DNA from: DASYTH01 sp035762905
Lineage (GTDB): Bacteria; Actinomycetota; Actinomycetes; Mycobacteriales; Pseudonocardiaceae
Direction: 5' to 3'
NCBI RefSeq assembly: GCF_035762905.1
Contig: NZ_DASUCC010000079.1
Coordinates: 1 to 5,435 of the forward strand
DNA: 5,435 nucleotides
In this document: positions 1-5,265 of the stretch, piece after piece
Layout of the letters: each line of letters opens with the position of its first letter
Position numbering within the stretch: the stretch's first letter is position 1
Program-made: the position numbers and the translations under genes
Notes under the pieces: model-generated
The model's input: the letters and a program-made list of their open reading frames with translations, nothing else
The model's database searches: none
What the model was told of the DNA's origin: nothing

Positions 1-351
1 GGCCAGCGGGCGCCCGGCGCTTTCCGAGCCCTCGAAACCCGAGTACGCGGCGGCGTGCGCGCCCTTGGAGAACACCGCCTCGATACCGGTCACGTCCAGC
101 TCCGGATGGAACGAGGCACCCGGCGTACCGGCGACGCAGTGCACCGGCCAGCTGGCCACGAAGTCGGGCGTCGCGCTGAAATGGTCGCCCGGGTCGATGT
201 GATAGTCCCGGGTGGCCACCACGCGGTCGTAGCCGCCGGCCGCGATCAGCGAACTGATCGCCGCCGCCACCGCCGCGCCGCCGGCCACCGGCAGCGAACC
301 GCCCTCACAGAAGTCGTTCTGCACGTCGACCACGATCAGTGCCTTGGCCAC
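1..351 (-). CDS. pncA: Nicotinamidase / pyrazinamidase PncA, C-terminal end cut off by window start
   Basis: This cytoplasmic enzyme hydrolyses nicotinamide to nicotinic acid and ammonia, feeding the next step done by PncB; in mycobacteria it also activates the drug pyrazinamide. The first 117 codons are present, starting at GTG and running off position 1. The opening VDVQNDFCEGGSL is the isochorismatase-fold nicotinamidase signature with catalytic Asp9. The metal ligands Asp49, His51, His57 and His71 (RDYHIDPGDHFS, then WPVHC) and active-site Lys96 (FSKGAH) are all seen; the nucleophile Cys, near residue 138 in M. tuberculosis PncA, lies outside. About 70 residues of a usual ~186 are missing. 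The start is set by a strong GAGGAGG site 5 bases upstream. It follows pncB by 10 bases and is almost certainly cotranscribed with it. The assignment is firm because near-identical motifs occur in M. tuberculosis PncA. Confidence 0.95.
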   Translation of the reverse strand, partial: MAKALIVVDVQNDFCEGGSLPVAGGAAVAAAISSLIAAGGYDRVVATRDYHIDPGDHFSATPDFVASWPVHCVAGTPGASFHPELDVTGIEAVFSKGAHAAAYSGFEGSESAGRPLA

Positions 352-356
352 GGGAT

Positions 357-363
357 CCTCCTC
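357..363 (-). promoter_or_regulatory. Ribosome binding site of pncA overlapping the pncB stop codon
   Basis: The minus strand reads GAGGAGG here, 5 bases before the GTG of pncA, and its first two bases lie within the TGA stop of pncB (364-362). It is a near-perfect Shine-Dalgarno site and fixes the pncA start. The overlap places ribosomes finishing pncB right at the next initiation site, which suggests coupled translation (inference). Confidence 0.85.
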
Positions 364-1654
364 AGCCGACGTGGACGGTGGGGATGGCCGGATCACCCTG
401 GGACAGCTTGAGCCCTTCCCAAGGCAGGCTCACCAGGCCCTGGCGGACCCGCTGCCTACTCTCCTCGAGCGTGGCCGCCGGCGCCACCACCTCGCCGTCG
501 CGCAGCAGCGGAACCTGGAGCTCGCGGTCGTGCTCGCCGACGGTCAAGCCGTCGCTGCCGATCACGTACACCACCTCCTCCAGCGCGGTGCCGGTCGGCT
601 TGTGCCGGCGCAGCGCCGCCTTCCGCCCGCCCCGGGACTCCTTGTGCGAGCTGCGTTTGGCCACCGGACGCCGGTCCACCTCGACCAGCTTGTAGACCAT
701 CCCGGCGGTGGGCGCGCCGGAGCCGGTGACCAGCGAGGTGCCCACCCCGTAGGCATCCACCGGCTCGGCCCGCAGCGCCGCGATCGCGTACTCGTCCAGG
801 TCACCGGAAACGACGATCTTGGTGTTCCGGGCGCCCAGCCGGTCCAGTTGCTCGCGTGCCTGCCGGGCCAGCACGCCGACGTCGCCGGAGTCGATCCGGA
901 TCGCGCCCAACCCGGTGCCGGCCACCTCGATCGCGGTGTCGATGCCCCGGGTGATGTCGTAGGTGTCGACCAGCAGCGTCGTGCCCGGGCCGAGCGCCTT
1001 GACCTGGGCGGCGAACGCGGCGTGCTCGGTGTCGTGCAGCAGGGTGAACGCGTGCGCGCAGGTTCCGGCGGTGGGGATGCCGTAGCTGCGGCCGGCCTCG
1101 AGGTTGGAGGTGCTGGCGAATCCGGCCAGGTAGGCGGCCCGCGCGCTGGCGACGGCGGCGTCCTCGTGGGTGCGCCGGCCGCCCATCTCGATGATCGGCC
1201 GGCCGTTGGCGGCGCTGACCATGCGGGCCGCGGCGGACAGGATCGCGGTGTCGTGGTTCATGATCGACAACAGCAGCGTCTCGAGCAGCACGGCCTCGGC
1301 GAACGTGCCGCGCACGGTGAGCACCGGCGAGCCCGGGAAGTACAGCTCGCCCTCCGGGTAGCCGTCCACGTCGCCGGAGAACCGGTAGCCGGCCAGCCAG
1401 TCCAGGGTCGCCTTGTCCACCACCGACCGGTCGGCCAGCTCACGCAGCTCGTCGTCGCCGAACCGGAACCGGCCGATCGCCTCGACCGCCCGCGCGGTCC
1501 CGCCGACCACGCCGTACCGGCGCCCGGCCGGCAGCCGCCGGGCGAACAGCTCGAACACGCACTGCCGGTCCGCCGTGCCGTCGGCGAGCGCCGCGGTGAG
1601 CATGGTCAGCTCGTAGTGGTCAGTCAGCAGAGCGGTGCTGCTCCCGGGTCTCAT
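362..1654 (-). CDS. pncB: Nicotinate phosphoribosyltransferase
   Basis: PncB joins nicotinic acid to PRPP, using ATP, to make nicotinate mononucleotide, the committed step of the Preiss-Handler NAD salvage route. The 430-residue length is normal for the actinobacterial type. Visible landmarks are the N-terminal LLTDHYELTM (9-18), a basic RRTHED stretch (160-165), STSNLEAG (181-188), GTCAHAFTL with His201 as the likely phosphorylated histidine, LVDTYD (228-233), IRIDSGDV (252-259), SGDLDEY (283-289) and the phosphate-binding GVGTSLVTG (303-311). The ATG at 1654 is the earliest possible start, since an in-frame TAG lies four codons upstream (1666-1664). No Shine-Dalgarno site precedes it, and a TAGGCT hexamer sits 6 bases before the ATG, so the transcript may be leaderless. 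pncA follows 10 bases downstream, giving a two-gene nicotinamide salvage operon. Confidence 0.96.
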   Translation of the reverse strand: MRPGSSTALLTDHYELTMLTAALADGTADRQCVFELFARRLPAGRRYGVVGGTARAVEAIGRFRFGDDELRELADRSVVDKATLDWLAGYRFSGDVDGYPEGELYFPGSPVLTVRGTFAEAVLLETLLLSIMNHDTAILSAAARMVSAANGRPIIEMGGRRTHEDAAVASARAAYLAGFASTSNLEAGRSYGIPTAGTCAHAFTLLHDTEHAAFAAQVKALGPGTTLLVDTYDITRGIDTAIEVAGTGLGAIRIDSGDVGVLARQAREQLDRLGARNTKIVVSGDLDEYAIAALRAEPVDAYGVGTSLVTGSGAPTAGMVYKLVEVDRRPVAKRSSHKESRGGRKAALRRHKPTGTALEEVVYVIGSDGLTVGEHDRELQVPLLRDGEVVAPAATLEESRQRVRQGLVSLPWEGLKLSQGDPAIPTVHVG

Positions 1655-1685
1655 GCCCGGAGCCTAGACATGCCAGTATTGACCT
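1655..1685. promoter_or_regulatory. 31-bp divergent promoter region between pncB and clpS
   Basis: This is the only space between the two divergent operons, so both promoters must lie here or reach into the opposite gene. On the minus strand TAGGCT (1666-1661) fits the actinobacterial TAnnnT -10 pattern and ends 6 bases before the pncB ATG. On the plus strand CAGTAT (1674-1679) fits a weaker CAnnnT form and also ends 6 bases before the clpS ATG. Neither gene has a Shine-Dalgarno site. The spacing would place each transcription start on the A of the ATG, giving leaderless mRNAs. I see no convincing -35 hexamer for either side. The hexamers are read directly; promoter function is inferred. Confidence 0.5.
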
Positions 1686-1985
1686 ATGACCACGCCTGTC
1701 GACCAGGAACAGACGCGGGTCGAGCCCACCTCGGCGGAGCTCGGGGTCGAAGACAATCCGTGGCAGACCATCGTGTGGAACGACCCGGTCAACCTCATGT
1801 CGTATGTGACCTACGTGTTCCAGAAGTTGTTCGGGTACAGCCGGGACCAGGCGACCAAGCTGATGCTCGACGTGCACCACAAGGGCAAGGCGATCGTCTC
1901 CTCGGGATCGAAGGAGAAGGTGGAGGGTGACGTGGCGCGCCTGCACGCGGCCGGCCTGTGGGCGACCATGCAGCACGACTCGTGA
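1686..1985 (+). CDS. clpS: ATP-dependent Clp protease adaptor ClpS
   Basis: ClpS binds proteins with destabilising N-terminal residues and hands them to a Clp ATPase/ClpP protease in the cytoplasm. The 99-residue protein has a flexible N-terminal extension (about 1-25) followed by the compact ClpS core. The N-degron pocket residues are recognisable by comparison with E. coli ClpS: Asn32-Asp33 in VWNDPVN, the gatekeeper Met38, and His64 in LDVHHKGKA. The segment LMSYVTYVFQKLFGY (37-51) and the C-terminal LHAAGLWATMQ (87-97) are typical of actinobacterial ClpS. The ATG is the first possible start, because an in-frame TGA lies two codons before it (1680-1682). There is no Shine-Dalgarno site, and a leaderless message is likely. 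The gene ends in a GTGA overlap with the next gene. Confidence 0.96.
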   Translation: MTTPVDQEQTRVEPTSAELGVEDNPWQTIVWNDPVNLMSYVTYVFQKLFGYSRDQATKLMLDVHHKGKAIVSSGSKEKVEGDVARLHAAGLWATMQHDS

Positions 1986-2545
1986 ATCCCTGGAAGCGCA
2001 AGGGCAACACCGTCGTCGGTGACATCGACCGGCACGAGGCGGCTGTGTTGCGCGGCCTGGTGACCCAGATCGACGACATCCTGCGGGCCCGGGCCGCCGA
2101 GGCGCCGAGCGACGAACTGGCCGAGCTGACCGGCATCCGCACCGGACCGTCCACTCCGCCGCAGGACCCGATCCTGTCCCGGCTGCTGCCGGACTTCCAC
2201 CGGCTGGACGACGAGCCGACCGACGCCGAGGTCGATGCGGCCGGCGCGCTGCGTTCGCTGCACGAACCCGAGCTGCTCGACCTGAAGACCGGAGTCGCCG
2301 GCGTGGTGCTGCGGACCTGTCCGGAGAACGGCGGCCGGGTCCGCCTCTCGCTCGAGCACGCCGACGCCTGGCTCTCCGCGCTCAACGACGTCCGGCTGGC
2401 CCTTGGCACCGCGCTCGACGTCACCGAGGACATGCCCGACGAACTGCCCGCCGACGACCCACGCGCCCCGCACCTCGGTGTCTACCAGTGGCTGACCTGG
2501 ATGCAGGAGAGCCTGGTGCACGCCCTGTCGGGCGACGAGCCGTGA
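1982..2545 (+). CDS. DUF2017 family protein of unknown function
   Basis: This 187-residue protein belongs to the family found next to clpS in actinobacteria (Rv1332 in M. tuberculosis), for which I know no established biochemical role. It has no signal peptide or membrane segment and looks cytoplasmic, acidic and mostly helical. Recognisable blocks are the basic start NPWKRKG, HEAAVLRGLV (18-27), GIRTG (51-55), RLLPDFHR (67-74), ALRSLHE (89-95), a helix at WLSALNDVRLALGTAL (130-145) and the C-terminal YQWLTWMQESLVHAL (168-182). The GTG at 1982 shares GTGA with the clpS stop and matches the family start WKR; an in-frame ATG at 1958 would add only eight residues inside clpS and is less likely. 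Fixed position after clpS hints at a link to Clp proteolysis, but that is only inference. Some databases call the family a possible regulator. Confidence 0.88.
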   Translation: MNPWKRKGNTVVGDIDRHEAAVLRGLVTQIDDILRARAAEAPSDELAELTGIRTGPSTPPQDPILSRLLPDFHRLDDEPTDAEVDAAGALRSLHEPELLDLKTGVAGVVLRTCPENGGRVRLSLEHADAWLSALNDVRLALGTALDVTEDMPDELPADDPRAPHLGVYQWLTWMQESLVHALSGDEP

Positions 2546-3573
2546 GCGGAAGCGAGCCGTCCAACACCTCCATTACGGACGTGGCCGGTGTCCTCGTCGG
2601 GCACCACCAGCGGATCGGCGACGGCTGGGCCACCGGCACCACGGTGGTGTTGTGTCCGGACGGCTCGACCGGGTCGGTGGACGGCCGCGGCGGCGCTCCG
2701 GGGACCAGGGAGACCGACCTGCTGCTGCCGGAGAACCTGGTGTCCCGGGTGGACGCGGTGTGCCTGTCCGGTGGCAGCGCCTACGGCCTGGCCGCGGCGG
2801 ACGGGGTGATGCGCTGGCTGGCCGAGCGCAACCGGGGCTTCCGGGTCGGCGCGCAGCCGCACGAGGTGGTGCCGATCGTGCCCGCCGCCGTGCTGTTCGA
2901 CCTGCCGCGCAGCGCCTGGGGCAACCGGCCGGACGCCGAGTTCGGCTACCTGGCCTGTGTGGCGGCCGCGGCTGGACCGGTGGCCACGGGCTGCGTGGGG
3001 GCCGGCACCGGGGCCAAGGTGGGCTCGCTCAAGGGCGGCACCGGCACGGCCAGCGCCACGGTGGACGGTTGCACGGTCGGGGCGTTGGCCGCGGTGAACG
3101 CGCTGGGTGAGGCGGTCGACCCGGCGACGGGGCGGCCATGGGCGGCCGACCTCGAGGTGGCCGGCGAGTTCGGGGTGCGCTGGCCGGACCGGCCGGGCAC
3201 CCTGCCGGCCGCGCCGCGTGCCGACCTGAACACCACGATCGGCGTGGTGGCGGTGGATGCGGCGCTGACCAAGGCCGAGTGCCGGCGGCTGGCCGTCGCG
3301 GCGCAGGACGGCCTGGCCAGGGCGGTGCGCCCGGCGCACTCGATGTTCGACGGGGACACCGTGTTCGCCGTGGCCACGGGTGCCAGGGCGCTGGCCGACG
3401 ACACCCCGGCCGGCCGGGCCTACCTGCTTGACCGGCTGTGCGCGGTGGCCGCCGACGTGTTCGCCCGCGCGGTGGTGCACGGCGTGCTGGCCGCCGGGAG
3501 CCTGGCCGGTCTGCCCGCCTACCACGACGTGTGGCCCGTCCCAGAACCTGAGAGCCCGATTTCCGGCCCCTAG
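2542..3573 (+). CDS. P1/S58 family self-cleaving N-terminal nucleophile peptidase (DmpA/NylC fold)
   Basis: The 343-residue protein belongs to the family that includes the aminopeptidase DmpA and the nylon-oligomer hydrolase NylC. These precursors cut themselves to expose a Ser or Thr nucleophile. The expected cut here is Asn230|Thr231 in DLNTTIGVV, leaving an alpha chain of about 230 and a beta chain of about 113 residues. Asp270 and Asp272 in FDGDTVF lie 39 and 41 residues after the Thr, the same offsets as the NylC active-site Asp pair as I recall it. Lys159 in GTGAKVGSLKGGTG and Asn186 are candidates for the remaining catalytic residues. LSGGSAYGLAAADGV (75-89) is a family hallmark. No signal peptide is seen, so it is likely cytoplasmic. 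The GTG start overlaps the previous stop as GTGA; an upstream in-frame start at 2488 would lie inside DUF2017 and is rejected. The natural substrate is unknown. Confidence 0.92.
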   Translation: MSGSEPSNTSITDVAGVLVGHHQRIGDGWATGTTVVLCPDGSTGSVDGRGGAPGTRETDLLLPENLVSRVDAVCLSGGSAYGLAAADGVMRWLAERNRGFRVGAQPHEVVPIVPAAVLFDLPRSAWGNRPDAEFGYLACVAAAAGPVATGCVGAGTGAKVGSLKGGTGTASATVDGCTVGALAAVNALGEAVDPATGRPWAADLEVAGEFGVRWPDRPGTLPAAPRADLNTTIGVVAVDAALTKAECRRLAVAAQDGLARAVRPAHSMFDGDTVFAVATGARALADDTPAGRAYLLDRLCAVAADVFARAVVHGVLAAGSLAGLPAYHDVWPVPEPESPISGP

Positions 3574-3575
3574 GA
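3572..3575 (+). promoter_or_regulatory. Weak ribosome binding site favouring the GTG start of mec
   Basis: AGGA overlaps the TAG stop of the P1 peptidase gene and lies 8 bases before the GTG at 3584. It supports that GTG over the ATG at 3575, which would itself overlap the site and has no Shine-Dalgarno sequence of its own. The motif is short, so the support is modest. Confidence 0.5.
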
Positions 3576-3583
3576 TGGATGGC

Positions 3584-4012
3584 GTGCAGCTACGCCGAGA
3601 TCTGGTCGAGGCGATCGTGGCGCACGCCCGGCGTGATCATCCCGACGAGGCGTGCGGGGTGATCGCCGGCCCGGAGGGATCCGACCGGGCGGAGCGGTTC
3701 GTTCCGATGGTGAACGCCGCCCGCTCGCCGACCTTCTACGAGTTCGACTCCGCCGATCTGCTCAAGCTGTACCGGGAGATGGAAGCCAACGGAGAGGTGC
3801 CGGTGGTGATCTACCACTCGCACACCGCCACCGAGGCCTATCCCTCCCGCACCGACATCAACCTGGCCGCCGAACCGGACGCGCACTACGTGCTGGTCTC
3901 CACCCGGGACCCGCACGACCACGAGCTGCGGTCGTACCGGATCGTGGACGGCCAGGTCACCCAAGAGCCCGTCGAGGTGGTCGAGTCCTACGACCAGCCT
4001 CGAGCCGTCTGA
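3584..4012 (+). CDS. mec: CysO-cysteine peptidase, JAMM/MPN+ zinc metalloprotease (M67 family)
   Basis: By family knowledge this zinc protease releases cysteine from the C-terminus of the CysO-cysteine adduct and regenerates the Gly-Gly end of CysO. The whole JAMM signature is present: Glu22 in HPDEACGV, then His78 and His80 in IYHSHTATEAYPSRTD, with Ser88 and Asp91 completing HxH-x7-S-x2-D. The protein is 142 residues from GTG 3584, a single MPN domain with a short polar tail. GTG 3584 was chosen because AGGA lies 8 bases upstream and the resulting N-terminus (VQLRRDLVEAIVAHAR) fits homologues; ATG 3575, one base after the previous stop, would add three residues and cannot be excluded. It sits 22 bases before cysO, its presumed substrate carrier, and is very similar to M. 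tuberculosis Rv1334. A second JAMM gene begins at 5262. Confidence 0.94.
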   Translation: MQLRRDLVEAIVAHARRDHPDEACGVIAGPEGSDRAERFVPMVNAARSPTFYEFDSADLLKLYREMEANGEVPVVIYHSHTATEAYPSRTDINLAAEPDAHYVLVSTRDPHDHELRSYRIVDGQVTQEPVEVVESYDQPRAV

Positions 4013-4021
4013 AGTTCCAGT

Positions 4022-4027
4022 GGAGGG
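4022..4027 (+). promoter_or_regulatory. Strong ribosome binding site of cysO
   Basis: GGAGGG lies 7 bases before the ATG at 4035 and is the best Shine-Dalgarno site in the rightward operon. It rules against the in-frame GTG at 4020, which the site nearly abuts. The strong site and the 22-base gap suggest that cysO, a stoichiometric carrier protein, is translated independently and at a higher level than its coupled neighbours (inference). Confidence 0.85.
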
Positions 4028-4034
4028 TTATTCC

Positions 4035-4307
4035 ATGGCGGTCACCGTTTCCATCCCGACCATCCTGCGCAGCCACACCGGCGGCGAGAAGACGGTCGCG
4101 GCCAGCGGGAACACGCTCGCCGAGGTCATCGACGACCTGGAGGCCAGCCACGGCGGCCTCAAGGCCCGCCTGGTCAAGGAGGGTTCGCTGCACCGGTTCG
4201 TCAACGTCTACGTCAACGACGAGGACGTGCGGTTCTCCGGGGGACTGGACGCCAAGGTCGCCGACGGCGACACGGTGACGATCCTGCCCGCGGTCGCCGG
4301 GGGCTGA
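4035..4307 (+). CDS. cysO: Sulfur carrier protein CysO (ThiS/MoaD ubiquitin-like)
   Basis: CysO carries sulfur as a C-terminal thiocarboxylate and is the donor for CysM in cysteine synthesis. The 90-residue protein is a full-length beta-grasp carrier. It begins MAVTVSIPTILRSHTGG, has the conserved HRFVNVYVNDEDVRFSGGL block (from about residue 60) and ends in TILPAVAGG, with the exposed Gly-Gly needed for activation. The start is set by GGAGGG 7 bases upstream. The protein closely matches M. tuberculosis CysO (Rv1335). The enzyme that adenylates and thiolates CysO (MoeZ in M. tuberculosis) is not in this window. The gene lies between the protease that cleaves the CysO-cysteine adduct and the synthase that makes it, and only 7 bases separate it from cysM. 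Confidence 0.96.
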   Translation: MAVTVSIPTILRSHTGGEKTVAASGNTLAEVIDDLEASHGGLKARLVKEGSLHRFVNVYVNDEDVRFSGGLDAKVADGDTVTILPAVAGG

Positions 4308-4314
4308 ACCCGGC

Positions 4315-5265
4315 GTGGCCCGATACGAATCCCTGCTCGACGCGCTCGGCGACACCCCGCTGGTCGGCCTGCCGCGGCTGGCGCCCGCGGAGAACGTGCG
4401 GCTGTGGGCCAAGCTGGAGGACCGCAACCCCACCGGGTCGATCAAGGACCGCCCGGCGCTGGCCATGATCGAGGCCGCCGAGCGGGACGGCCGGCTGCGG
4501 CACGGCGCGACGATCCTGGAGCCGACGTCCGGCAACACCGGGATCTCGCTGGCGATGGCGGCCAAGCTGAAGGGCTACGGCCTGGTCTGCGTGATGCCGG
4601 AGAACACCTCCGAGGAGCGCCGGGAGCTGCTGGCCGCCTACGGGGCCCGAATCGTGTTCTCGCCTGCGGCGGGCGGGTCGAACGAGGCCGTGCGCCGGGC
4701 CAAGGAGCTGGCCGAGGCGAACCCCGACTGGGTGATGCTCTACCAGTACGGCAACCCGGACAACGTGCGCGCGCACTACGAGACCACCGGTCCGGAGATC
4801 CTGCGCGACCTGCCCACCATCACCCATTTCGTGGCCGGTCTCGGCACCACCGGCACGCTGGTCGGGGTCGGCCGGTTCCTGCGCGAGCGGCGGCCGGAGG
4901 TGCAGATCGTGGCCGCCGAGCCGCGCTACGGCGAGCTGGTCTACGGCCTGCGCAACCTGGACGAGGGCTTCGTGCCGGAGCTGTACGACCCGTCGGTGCT
5001 CACCGGCCGGTACTCGGTGGGCTCCTACGACGCCGTGCGCCGCACCCGGCAGCTGCTGGAGACCGAGGGCATCTTCGCCGGCATCTCCACCGGCGCGATC
5101 CTGCACGCGGCGCTCGGCGTCGCGGACCGCGCGGTCGCCGCCGGGGAGCGGGCGGACGTGGCCTTCGTGGTCTGCGACGGGGGCTGGAAGTACCTGTCCA
5201 CGGACCTGTGGAGCCGCGACGTCGACGAGCTCGAGGACGAGCTGGACGGGTCGCTGCTGTGGTGA
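4315..5265 (+). CDS. cysM: CysO-dependent, O-phosphoserine-type cysteine synthase
   Basis: This PLP enzyme adds the CysO thiocarboxylate to the aminoacrylate formed from O-phosphoserine, giving CysO-cysteine. Of its 316 residues, Lys44 in NPTGSIKDRP is the PLP Schiff-base lysine, TSGNTG (71-76) the substrate loop, GTTGT (177-181) the PLP phosphate loop and Ser258 in GISTG the residue contacting the PLP ring nitrogen. Arg213 in GLRNLDEGF corresponds to Arg220 of M. tuberculosis CysM, which selects phosphoserine over acetylserine, so I call this CysM rather than a CysK. The protein appears seven residues shorter than the M. tuberculosis enzyme, all from a loop near residue 25; the active-site numbering offset is constant. 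The acidic C-terminal tail that covers the active site ends in SLLW. The GTG start has no clear Shine-Dalgarno site but gives ARYESLL, matching homologues. The stop overlaps the next gene as GTGA. Confidence 0.96.
   Translation: MARYESLLDALGDTPLVGLPRLAPAENVRLWAKLEDRNPTGSIKDRPALAMIEAAERDGRLRHGATILEPTSGNTGISLAMAAKLKGYGLVCVMPENTSEERRELLAAYGARIVFSPAAGGSNEAVRRAKELAEANPDWVMLYQYGNPDNVRAHYETTGPEILRDLPTITHFVAGLGTTGTLVGVGRFLRERRPEVQIVAAEPRYGELVYGLRNLDEGFVPELYDPSVLTGRYSVGSYDAVRRTRQLLETEGIFAGISTGAILHAALGVADRAVAAGERADVAFVVCDGGWKYLSTDLWSRDVDELEDELDGSLLW

Noticed and set aside
344..1930. A 528-codon plus-strand open frame opposite pncB and running into clpS
   Set aside because: Its translation is low-complexity, rich in Arg, Gly, Ala, Val and His, with no domain, and it overlaps two well-identified genes. 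It is an antisense frame kept open by high GC.
1958..1981. Upstream ATG start for the DUF2017 gene
   Set aside because: It lies inside clpS, adds residues not seen in homologues, and the GTG at 1982 gives the usual 4-base coupled overlap.
2488..2541. Upstream start adding 18 residues to the P1 peptidase
   Set aside because: It is wholly within DUF2017 coding sequence, and GTG 2542 overlaps the stop as GTGA, the same pattern as two other junctions.
2482..3525. A 347-codon minus-strand open frame opposite the P1 peptidase gene
   Set aside because: It is composed of Arg/Gly/His/Pro-rich sequence without recognisable motifs, while the plus strand encodes a complete, motif-bearing P1 peptidase.
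3569..3574. CCTAGG palindrome at the P1 peptidase/mec junction as a possible operator
   Set aside because: A 6-base palindrome is expected by chance, is formed by the stop codon context, and has no flanking symmetry.
4020..4034. GTG start adding five residues to CysO
   Set aside because: The strong GGAGGG site would lie inside the coding sequence; the ATG at 4035 has ideal spacing and matches known CysO N-termini.
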